Source of the DNA: Saururus chinensis
Taxonomy: Eukaryota > Streptophyta > Magnoliopsida > Piperales > Saururaceae
Assembly: GCA_035235625.1 (NCBI GenBank)
Contig: CP141149.1
Coordinates: 31,613,753 to 31,677,752 of the forward strand
Length of the DNA stretch: 64,000 nucleotides
Direction: 5' to 3'
The position numbers and the translations under genes are program-made. Within the stretch, counting starts at the first letter, position 1, and the number at the start of each line of letters is the position of its first letter. Of the stretch, positions 37,653-48,076 are shown one piece after another. Below the pieces are notes generated by a model that had not been told where the DNA came from, did not search any database, and saw only the letters and a program-made list of their open reading frames with translations.

Positions 37653-38571
37653 TAGGGGTGTAAATAGATAGTCTTTATCCACCGACCATAGTTGTATTCG
37701 TCCGCAATAAAAATAAATGGTATTGACTTGTATGTACAAACACATATGCGGATACAAACGGTGGTTTTAATTCGGTCATTTTACATACACGGCTGTGGGC
37801 AATGCTTATTTGTGTCCATAGTTGCCCACATCCGTGAATATATAGTTTATTTTCCCTTCGTTGTGCCTTAGGCCCCCTTTGATCCTTTTTTAAATTCAAG
37901 CTCTCATATAGGACACGGTTTTGGCGGTGAATCCCCCCCTCCGTTTGTCGTGGCCCGTTGAAAATCTGTCTATTGTCTTTCACGTAGTGAATCCTCCCTT
38001 CTGTCTGTCGTGGCCACCTAAAAATTTCTCTTGTGCCTTTCTCAATTTTGGTCTGAAGTCAAAGTCATGGAGAATGAAAAATGTGTTGAGAAAATTTGTC
38101 TTTTTTTATTGTAAGATACATACTTTTAGAATGTTAGTCTTTTATTAAAAAAATTTTGTGATATAATAAATAATTAAATGTTATAGATAGATGTTATTTT
38201 ATGAGATAAATTGTTATAAATTGATGTTATATTTACAAGGTAAGTTGTTATGGATTGATTTTATAAATTGATGTAGTAAATTATTATCGTTTGATGTATG
38301 AATTTATGTTATAGGTTAAATAAATGAATAAACAGATAAAATAATTTTATAAGTAAAATAATATATATTTAGATGAATAATAATAATTAATTAATATATT
38401 AAATTATATATATTTAAATTATATAGTGAATAATTATATAAGAGAGAAGTATAATTGTGTGTATTTGTCCGGACAGACATGGACGGACAATTTAAATATA
38501 GTCACGAATAGCATACAAACGGATAATATGATTAAATAAAAAGGGACAAACATGGACAACCTTTACCCCTC
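37653..38571. mobile_element. hAT-like non-autonomous element upstream of the reductase gene
   Basis: 919 bp. The left end reads TAGGGGTGTAAAT; the right end, reverse complemented, reads GAGGGGTAAAGG. Flanking 8-mers CTCCTAAT (37645-37652) and CTCCTAAC (38572-38579) match at 7 of 8. The interior is AT-rich with repeated GGATACAAA/GGACAAAC words near both ends, as in hAT elements. It contains two tandem copies of a roughly 60-bp GTGAATCC...TGTCGTGGCC unit at 37927-38042. No coding capacity. Confidence 0.65.
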
Positions 38572-39020
38572 CTCCTAACTTGCATCCTTTACTTCGCAGA
38601 GCCACCTAAATCTCTCATATGGCGCTGATCATGTAGGTCCCAGGCTGATCGTGTGGGTCCATGCTGATCAATCGTAAAATTGACTTATGTTTGTGGAGGT
38701 AACAGTGCCGGATAAATTAAGTAGACACCGCCGGGAGGACGGAGGTGAATCCATCACCACTCAATAAAAAAAAGATTGGTAGGTGAGGGGCGGGAAAAGA
38801 AGCATTGGGGTCCTCAACACTGGCGCTGAATGGATTCAGTCGGGAGGGAGCAAGAAATCTGTCCACTCGCGTTAGGTTTGACGATTGAACAAACCGGGGA
38901 ATATTGTGCCTTACATCCATTATTGTCACGGGGAGCCCTTTATCCACCTGACCGCTCACACACTTAGCACATAACGTCAATCAGAAACATTAAAAGCTCT
39001 TCTATTTGTCGAGACGATCT

Positions 39021-39027
39021 TATAAAC
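39021..39027 (+). promoter_or_regulatory. TATA box of the PLR-like gene
   Basis: TATAAAC 71 bp before the ATG, followed by a CT-rich then GAGAGA-rich leader. Position and composition fit a plant core promoter. Confidence 0.6.
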
Positions 39028-39091
39028 AGTCCCATCCCTCCCCCGGTCCTTCGCGGAGAAGAGAGAGAGTTCAGATAGAGAGAGATAGAGA

Positions 39092-41917
39092 ATGGCCGCG
39101 GAGAAAGACAGGGTGTTGATCGTAGGAGCGACTGGTTATCTAGGGCGGAGGCTGGTGAAAGCTAGCATAGCACTCGGTCACCCGACTTTCGTTCTTTACA
39201 GGCCAGAGATTGTATCCGACGCGGAGAAAGTTCAAATGCTAATTGCGTTGAAGATGCAAGGGGCGAGGCTTCTCCAAGTACATCTTCCCTCGATGTCCCA
39301 ATATCCATCTGTTTCTGTACTTCATTTGCTTTATATTCCATGACTTATTGCTGGGATCAATGATGGATGTCCTACTGTTTAACTGACCGCAGGGTTCGTT
39401 AAATGACCATAAAAGCCTGGTATCAGCACTGAAGCAAGTGGATGTGGTCATCTCGGCACTTGCAGGGAACCACTTGAGGCACGCTATCCTTGAACAGCTC
39501 AAACTGGTGGAAGCCATTAAAGAGGTCGGGACCATCAAGGTACGTCTGCCCGTGTAATGTTTCACTTGTTTCCTAGCAATGAAGTAACAGCTAAATTTTG
39601 ATGTGGACATAGGAGCGTCGATTCTTTCTCTTCTCAGCAAAAAAATATTTCTCTGTTCACTAACAACGAAGTAACAGCTAATTTTTGCTTGTGGACAAAA
39701 CTTTATGGAGTCATATGAGGAAAACTGAGGAACCTGCATTGATCTTAGCCATTTTTACCACAAAACTAGTTTCTTTTCTTGATGGCATAATAAAATAAAA
39801 TAAGCCATACGATGGTTTCCTTTCAACGTGGTCTTGGATGGGGGGCCAGAATTTCCACACTTCAATTTCTTTACCTTAACTATTACTATAGCCCAACTAA
39901 CTAAACATCATCTCTTAACCCTCTCTATTAGACTAGGCTCCACTACCTCGTTCATAACTTATAACCGAGTAATGCTATTTTGACGTATCTTCGCGTCAAA
40001 ATGCTATTTCATCCCAATTTTAATAAAATAATGTTATTTTTACGTGTCCTTGCGTCAAAATACTACTTTATCCTTCACACACCATTGATGAGTCGGGCCT
40101 AGTTTTGACGCATGAATCTTCACGTCGTCATGAAAGCATTTTTCTTTATAAAAGCCCCGGCTCACGCGTGACTATGTGCGGGTGTTTTTAAGCTTAGGCT
40201 CACTCTCATCAACTTGAGCTAAACTTTATGGGCCATCGGATTAATATTTGATAATGCTAGGGGGCAAAAACTGATCTGTCGTCCCAGTTATGTGCATCAT
40301 CCTCTGGGATCTTATATCAACAGGTCTAACTATATAAATATTTATAGTCACATGCATCAAATTATTACACAAAAAACCTAAAACATATATAGCTGACTAA
40401 CACTAAGAAGAAGAAAAAAATCATTATGGTTTTTGGTGCAATATTAAAGATTATTCTTCCTAAGAAATTTTATTTTAAACAAAAAAAACACAACAAATCC
40501 TAAAAAACATGGGGGATAGAGAATATTTCCCAAGCCAAGGTGCGGAAATAAAATCTATCAGAGCCCTTGGAGGCTTCACATGTTATATTATCTTAGAAAT
40601 TAAAAAAAGCAACCAAACGATCCCTTACCCTGACAAAGTAAAAGTTTAGTTGAAAAGGCTAAAGATTTTAAGTGAGAGGCGGCTCGTTCTTCAAGGAAAA
40701 TAATATTTCTACAACTTATATTTTTATACTTATAAACCTTAGAGTACTTTTGATTAGATAGAGAAATTGGAACAACATCATAATCAATTTTTTATGTCTA
40801 ATCATAAGTAAAGGCTTATCGTGTATAAAAAATATGGTATAAAAATATCATGGTCAATGAACGCTGCCAACAGTTTATCTAACCGGTAGAAAATGTTCAT
40901 TTATGTTATTAAAAGAATCTTATATATATGCTCTTATAACCTAAACTGGATTATTAAACAATAAACATGATCAATATAATCAGGCTTTTCTACACACTGT
41001 TTCCTTCTTTCCGCAAATTTTTACCATGTAAAAGGCATAAACAATGTACATTTATCGGACATCAATATCATTCATAAAGTCATACATAGATCTCGTGGGT
41101 TCCATGCAGCGGTTCCTGCCGTCCGAGTTCGGGATGGACGTGGACCGGATGGAGCACGCCATGCCTCCGGGCGACCAAGTGTTCGCGGACAAGCGGGTGG
41201 TCCGGCGGGCCATTGAGCAGGCCAACATCCCTTACACGTACGTCTCCGCCAACTGCTTCGCCGCTTTCTTCCTCGCAGGCCTGGCCCAGATTGCCAGCTT
41301 CATGCCTCCCACTGACCATGCTTACATCTATGGCTCCGGAGACAAGAAATGTGGATATCCTCCTTCCTCGTGCTGTTTGTTTCTACTCTTCCATCGTCAG
41401 AAATTTATGTGCATGCACTTATATAACTGGTGCAGGTATTTGGGTGGACGAAGATGACATAGCTATGTACGTGCTGATGACGGTGGACGACCCGCGGACG
41501 CTGAACAAGACGGTCTATATTCGCCCACCTCGAAACATCCTAAGCCAAATGGAGGTGGTTAACATCTGGGAGAGGCTGATTGGGAAGCAGCTGAAGAAGA
41601 CCTTCCTCTCTGATGAGGAACTGCTGGGCGTCATGGACAGTGAGCCCAATTTTGCTTTTTTGTTTTTGGCTTCAGACTTATCCGGCTGGCGTGATGTTAT
41701 CTGGGTGAAGAGAGGTCTTATTTATTTTGTTTTATTTTCTGTTTTTGTCGCAGAGTTCGAACCTCCTCACAGGATTGCAGTGGCCCACCTCTACCAGATT
41801 TTCTGCCTGGGGGACCTGTACTTCGAGGTGGAAGGCCCATTTGGAATTGATAGCAACGATTTATACCCAGATTACAAATACGTTACAGCTGAAGAATACC
41901 TCCAGCGTTTCGTGTAA
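39092..41917 (+). CDS. PLR: Pinoresinol-lariciresinol reductase-like NAD(P)H-dependent reductase
   Basis: Five coding exons (39092-39277, 39393-39539, 41110-41350, 41436-41639, 41754-41917) join to 313 residues; PLRs are about 312. The family reduces pinoresinol to lariciresinol and then secoisolariciresinol in lignan synthesis, in the cytosol. The N-terminal VGATGYLGRR (residues 11-20) is the NADPH-binding GxxGxxG of the NmrA-like/PCBER family. RPEIVSDAEKVQML and RFLPSEFGMDVDRMEHAM point to the PLR branch rather than isoflavone reductase or PCBER. Lys139 in VFADKRVVRRAIEQANIPYT matches the conserved catalytic lysine. EDPRTLNK- and NILSQ-type blocks appear as DDPRTLNKTVYIRPPRNILS. The exon 3 donor AAAT/GTGGAT is weak but gives the expected KCIWVDEDD. 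Exons 3 and 4 are rich in G/C third positions. Substrate and stereochemistry cannot be read from sequence. Confidence 0.9.
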
Positions 41918-42900
41918 GTTCCGGTGGTATCTGGTTCAGATGTCAGTTGGCTCGGGGCTGTTCTATATATGTGTTGAGAGGAAACTCTTACCGGTTTGAT
42001 TTTCAATTCTCTGGTTAATCTTCATGCGGCTTGATAGTCTGATATAATTAGCGAAAAAAGGGGAAACGTAGTGGGGGAAAAAACATCAGGGCAAAGTTCC
42101 TGTGTGGACTGTATTTCGCTGTGGACAACCTCTCACCTCCACCCTATCTTAAATTATCACAACCTTATGGACTTCTCTCCGTCCACACTTACGCATAACA
42201 TTGCTTATAATGAGCTTTCACCGTGAGAGAAGTATTATTTTTCATACGGCCAAGTATAAAAAAAAAAGCATATAAAACGTTTATTTTCGAGATCGACAAA
42301 CTAACACACGCTAACGCATATTCGTAATTAGCTTTCACGTTGAGAGAGATGACCCAAAAGTTTCCACTATTTGTCATCTGTTTCCTGTCGCTTTTGGTTC
42401 TTTAATGTTTGGGGTAACTATGAATGTGTTTGATTTATGACGTCAGTAGATCCCAAACATCCATCAATAAAATAATAGAATAAATTCTTAACCATCCAGA
42501 GGAGATCAAAAATCCTAATTTTAGCTTAACTAATGAAACCTTAATTACAACACATGTCTTACACATCACGAAAAGAATCGACTGGCAAAACATAAAACAC
42601 GGTTTGCTAAATTAGATTTGGTTTACTAAAAAATAATACCAAAGTTGCATTTCAAAAAATGTCAAGAGTTATATAGGGTGTGAAACAACAAATGAAAGTT
42701 CGTGACAAACTAATGAAGAGATAACAACAAAATACAGGATCTTCAAACAAAAGTAAAATCAGTTGGTAAGCAATAAAAGGCCATAATCTAAAAAGTTTAA
42801 TTGAAACAACAGGAGGCTGTTTCTGCTTCTATCTAAAATTTGGCGCCAAAATCAGGTCGGTCATAGAGGTTAAAATTGAGGTTTTGGAGTAAGCAGCATA
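41918..42900. other. Convergent intergenic region
   Basis: Lies between the 3' ends of the reductase (+) and the membrane protein gene (-). It should hold both 3' UTRs. AT-rich, with no further feature seen. Confidence 0.5.
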
Positions 42901-45684
42901 TCATGGAGACAAGACCCGATTGCGGAGTCGGCTTGAGCGCCTTACAGGCGTGATGAAACCCTCCTGCAAAGCAAAACACCATCAGAAAAAAACACAGTAA
43001 GGAAGTTTTATTGTGTTGTGACTGAAGGCCCAGTGTTTCTGATTTTTACGCCTATTCACCATACATTTGGCAACTAAAAGATTCAAGCAACTTATATTAA
43101 AAAGCAATGGACATGTCCTCACCTGCTTCTTTACCAGCTCTTTCTGAACGGTAATGCTCCCATACGACGCCGAGTTTCTCGTAGATAACTGTGAAGGGGA
43201 TGGTTTGTCTTGACTGGCTGATGAAGCCACACTCATCCTACTTAAATTCTGCTTCTCTAAGGAAAATGAGAACTTGATTTCTTCACCTCCTAGCTTTGAC
43301 TTAGATGTCATAGGATGCCCATTTTCGAAGCTGCTGACCTCGCCCACTTCATATTCTCCAAGCAATTCAACTGTGGGTGGTCGGGTCGAGCTGAACTCCT
43401 TGTAGATCTCGCCCGAGTTTGCCGCCCAAGGCTGTAAATCAGCATGGTTCTCTTTCTTCTCTGCCATCTCTTCTCTGCTGGAGTGGCATGTTTCTGAAGT
43501 CCTTGATTCAATGAACATTTGCTGGTTGTCAATAGAGGGCGATGGCTCTGTAGGGGCTTTCCTGGACTTAATAAGGATAACCGAAACTAAAATTGCTGCA
43601 AGCATTACAGAAAATCCCGAAGTAAAGGAAAAAATGTCTACTTCAGACAACTTCGCCCAAGACGAGTACTCGGCGCCTTCACCCCATTGGACATCTGTTC
43701 CAGTGTTGAGGCCAATTCCGTACACTATACACTTTGCATCCAATCCGTGTAAAACAATCTCGGACAGTGGAAGCATGCTCGAAAGGGGCTGGCCATCAAC
43801 AATTGGCCCAACTGAACCCAGTAAAATAGCATCTTTCTGTTTCCATGGCTCTGAAACATCATGATGGCTCTCGATTTGTGAATAATCTTCAGAAAACATA
43901 ACTGTTTCCATGACCTCAGCCTCCGAGGATCCACTCTCTCCATGTGTAACTTCTTCTCCACCTGCTGTGATTTCATGCTCCTCAGAAATAGCATCTTTCT
44001 GTTTCCATGGCTCTGAAACATCATGATGGCTCTCGATTTGTGAAGAATCTTCAGAAAACATAACTGTTTCCATGACTTCAGCCTCCGAGGATCCACCCTC
44101 TCCATGTGTAACTTCTTCTCCGCCAGCTGTGATGTCATGCTCCTCAGAAATTTCTGAACTTTTCACAACATCTCCTTTTTCCAAACTTCCATTCATTGGC
44201 TGCTCTTTTTCCCCGGAAACCACTACTTCACTCTCTCCACTTTCCTCATCTTCAAGCAACAAATTTCCTTCTGTTTCCATGACCGGCAATTTTTCTAGCT
44301 CCATTCTAGCAGATGGAAGTGACTCATTCAAAATTTCCTCTTCTGAATCTAACCATTCTACTGAACCATGGTCGAATCTCATGCCGAGGCTCTCCTCTTC
44401 ATAAAGGGTGCCATGTGGTTCTATGCCTGATCGCAAATCAATATCCAAATTTTCTATCCTAAAATCAAAATCGCTGCTAGTATCCCTCCTTGGTAGAGGG
44501 ATTATATCACAGAAATCACCATTCATCAGTTGAATGGATTCAGTAAAATTACTTGCAGGCATACTAGTTCCCCAAAAACTTAGGAACGAACTAGAAAATT
44601 TGTGAATCTTCCCTGACAACTTCTGAAAATCAGACTTTGAAAAATGGGGTATTGGGTCCTGTATCTCCAGAAGCCCTTCTCCTAAACCATCTCGAAAAGT
44701 AAGACCGGAAGAGGGAAATGTAGATGACATGCAAAATGCAGCAATAATCAGTAAACCGAAGACAAGAAGAGATTCAAGTACCGAACTCAGACGCCACCAA
44801 GACCTCTCTTCTTCCTGTTCTTCCCCATCCTCCAGATCCTCATCTCCATCGTCATCAAATTCCTGTACAACTTGGTCATCTGAAACTTCGGACTTGCTAG
44901 ACGGTGTGCAGCCAAATTCATGTTTATCAGACTTCTCCCGCGATGAGGAGCTAGATGTATTAGATGGAGATTCAAGTTCCCCTTCAATCGGTTTATCTGC
45001 ATCAAGGCAAAGCGATTGCACAAGCTCTTCTCTAAGTTCGCTTTCCCTGAGTAGGAACCTCTCCCGGCGCCAGTTCGGGTTGTAACGAAGGAATCGCGGC
45101 CTCGGGGAGAGATAGTTGGTCATAGGATCGTAAGGAGGGGCCGAGGAATCGTGGCCAACACAATCTTGACCGCCGGATTCAGATTCCTTCGAGGACAATG
45201 GAGTCGTCGGAGGGGAGAAATCGAGACAATGGAATTCGCCACATTTGGTAGGAGGCTTCTTGTCCAAGACAGACGAGTCAAGCGATTCGTTCCTCTCGAT
45301 CAGCACTTCCTTTCTGGCAGAAGCCGCCTTCAGGGAAGTGGAGATGGTGGGAGACATGAAACCCTTGGTGGGCTTCATTGGGTGTTGACACTTTGGGAGG
45401 GGCAGTCGTCGGTGGAAATGTTGATCGTTCTCCTTTTCTTCACAGAGTGTTGAGAGCTTTGCCGGACGTCTGACTTGGCAACCTGCAGAAGAAAGCGGAA
45501 AGATCGAAGTGGGGTTGGTCTCAGATTCATTATTACTCAAAAATAGAATTGAAACGAAGATGAACGGGGCGAGAAGAGAGAAACAGATGATCAAGAAAAT
45601 ACCAGACACTGGGGATTGCTGCGCCGAGCAAGGTTTACAGGGCAAGATGGAGGGGTGACTCTCATTAGCAGGCGTCTCCATCAT
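42901..45684 (-). CDS. Plant membrane protein of unknown function with PRFLRYNP motif
   Basis: Two coding exons: 43123-45684 (854 codons) and 42901-42963 (20 codons and stop), 874 residues. The second exon supplies a basic C-terminus, TPVRRSSRLRNR, that I associate with this plant family. The ORF reading past the exon 1 donor CAG/GTGAGG is intron. Seen in order: hydrophobic segment at 28-50; conserved YDPMTNYLSPRPRFLRYNPN (185-204); a strongly acidic run (273-294); hydrophobic segment 302-322; a long Glu/Ser-rich middle with a perfect-phase 54-residue tandem duplication (512-565 and 566-619); hydrophobic segment 686-706; and PTVELLGEYEVGEVSS (770-785). I know similar proteins only as uncharacterised transmembrane proteins and propose no function. 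Three hydrophobic segments suggest an integral membrane protein; topology is open. Confidence 0.85.
43827..44150 (-). repeat. In-frame tandem duplication, 2 x 162 bp, in the membrane protein gene
   Basis: Unit 43989-44150 (N-terminal copy) is followed in the protein by unit 43827-43988. By eye about 6 of 162 bases differ (about 96 percent identity). 162 bp equals 54 codons, so the frame is kept. Such similarity implies a recent duplication or conversion. Confidence 0.9.
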
Positions 45685-47239
45685 CTCCAGCGGAAATGAC
45701 TTGGTTTTCCAGAAAGAGAGACAATTGGAACAGCTTCAGTCCTGTGTAGTGGGTGCCGACTGGACCGGTTTCTTAGTCTCTCTAGGAAGAAGACGCGAGA
45801 GGAAGATGACCGTTGAAGCAGAGGAGATGAAGAATTGAATTTTGCAACGGCTTTTTATGGAAGGCATTCCGTGTCCGAAGTTCATTTAAATAGCCCAGCA
45901 TCCGCCCCCCCGGCGCCTGATTGGCCACTGACTAGCTCACCAACTCGGTTTATTTGAAATAAAACAAGGTACGCATGTGGGAACATAGACGACCGTTGAA
46001 GTTTATAACGGCTAGAAGATTTAAATAATTGATCCATCTTTCGCCATGAATAGGGCTGGCCGTAGGCAACTACGCTGCACTTATCTTGTCTATGCGACGA
46101 AGACAATGTATACGAGGAAATTGACCGAAATCTCCGTGCTCGCTGATGCAGGCGCACCGCCTTGTACGAGGTTGGGTGCTCATTGATATCATGAGCACAA
46201 AATGAGGCCGCTACGTGTGCACAAATAGAGAGCTCATTACTTCGGGCAGCACCACCACGATGTATTGATGTGGCACACAAATTCAAATGATTAACACATC
46301 ATGCTTGAAATTCTAGAAATGACTTTCCTTTTTGGAGGGAATAAGGTTGAGATTAATCTATTTATTCCCAGTGAATGACGTGCTTGTGTACAGGGCTGTC
46401 AACCCAGTTAATCCCATCAAGTACTGCATCCAAATCGAACAACGATATACCTTACTGCTAATCCCAATATCCATATAATACTTGGACTTCTAGGAGTAAA
46501 GTTACCATGGGAACATTCAGCGCTCTTATTACAAACATAGAAGCTGCTCCACGCTACTACAAATATCCAAAAGATACCAGAGTGCCAAACTACCATACGC
46601 ATTATCAAAAGGACCTAATTCTAAATCAGTCGCAACTCTCACAATTCTGCCGAAAAACACCAACGATCACTTCCAACTGGTAAACAGGCCTACACCTGCA
46701 GGAACGAACATACATATATGGTAGCAAGTAGATAAGAATTCGTGACAACAACCAAGAAAATACAGTAGTTACGAGTACATATTAGATGGCAGCATGCATA
46801 ACCAATAATTATTTGTCCCCCAGGATGTTTGTCACTCTTAAAATTAATCCGATAAAACTAATAAGCTACAATTTTAAGAACAAAAAAACAGCATTGAAAA
46901 AAAAAAGATCTTTACGATGTTATTGTATTCAAAGTTCGAATTCAAGAAGACCAACCCACACAAGCACATGACTGGCATTCATAAAATTGGGTAAAACAAA
47001 TTCCAAATCAGAGATGGTGAGAATAATGAGATTATCCAAAACCTCGAAAGAAATCTAGATTTTCCTTTAGAAGGCAACTCCTGGAAACCCGCATAGAAAT
47101 AACAACACAGAGAATTGGAAGTGATTAATGCCAAAACAAAACGAGACACTCAGCAAAGTATAATTTTATATAGAAATTACAAGCTCCATAGCTAGTTGTC
47201 TGCTCATCAAACTAGCTGGCCTCAACTACAGGACTCAGT
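45685..47239. other. Promoter of membrane protein gene and gene-free DNA
   Basis: 45685-45900 is the likely leader and promoter of the minus-strand membrane protein gene. Beyond that no coding exon, RNA gene or element with defined ends was recognised. Confidence 0.4.
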
Positions 47240-47520
47240 ACTCTACGCACAAACTCAAAGGAAAAATAACTTAACAAACAGAAAAGATAGCATTTCAGCA
47301 AGCTCAGAGGACCATCCATGATCGTTTTCCAACTCCTTCGCATCTATGCACAAACTCAAAGGAAAAATATCTTTGCACACAAACAGAAAAGATAACATTT
47401 CAGCAAGCTCAAAGGACCATCTATGATCGTTTTCCAACTCCTCCGCATCTATGCACAAACTCAAAGGAAAAATAACTTTGCACACAAACAGAAAAGATAA
47501 CATTTCAGCCAGCTCAAATC
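47240..47520. repeat. Minisatellite, about 105-bp unit, 2.7 copies
   Basis: Units begin near 47240, 47341 and 47446, each with ATGCACAAACTCAAAGGAAA, then CACACAAACAGAAAAGATAA and CATGATCGTTTTCCAACTCC. The first copy is about 4 bp shorter and the third is incomplete. The minus-strand 96-residue frame across it is produced by the repeat. It lies about 560 bp downstream of the RCD1-like stop codon. Confidence 0.85.
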
Positions 47521-48076
47521 TTGATAATAGGGAAAAAATTAGCACCTAACTTTATGAGGAAACATGTCAAATAAAATAGTTTACAGGAAAAGTTTGCACC
47601 AAGAAAACAAAGAGAGCACAACAAACAAAAAGGGAGGAATTTTTAATACGTAAGAGGTAGACAACACCTCTATTCAAATCATCAGCAATAAATTCAACAA
47701 CATGCACGTCCACCAATGTTTCACACGTCAGTGCCCTAATAAAGAACAAACAAGTGTGCACAACAATCCAGTTAATAGTATCACTAATTGTAGCCCACTA
47801 AGATGGAAATTCTCAGAAATATTCATGAATAGCACCTCGACATAATGAAGGCAGGATTTCTAACAGTTAACGCTGAAAACTTCCTAAACTAGAAAGAACC
47901 AAATTTGTGCATACTAATTCACATCACCTCCTTAACTCAATATTGTAGAATTACAAAGATTTGTATTCTTGAAATAATCTTTGGAAAAGAACCTCAAACC
48001 ACATCAAAACAAACCAATATACAAACACACACCATCAACAAATAATACAATCATTACACACTAGGTAAGCTAGATT
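47521..48076. other. Downstream region of the RCD1-like gene
   Basis: Should contain the 3' UTR of the minus-strand RCD1-like gene, or a further small exon if the terminal GTATAG is used as a donor. No separate gene seen. Confidence 0.4.

Noticed and set aside
41213-41917. Single 234-residue frame as an independent gene
   Set aside because: It reads across introns and out of frame in exon 3; the five-exon reductase model explains the conserved blocks.
47255-47545. 96-residue minus-strand frame with ELAEMLSFLF repeats
   Set aside because: Comes from the 105-bp minisatellite; no family resemblance or start context.
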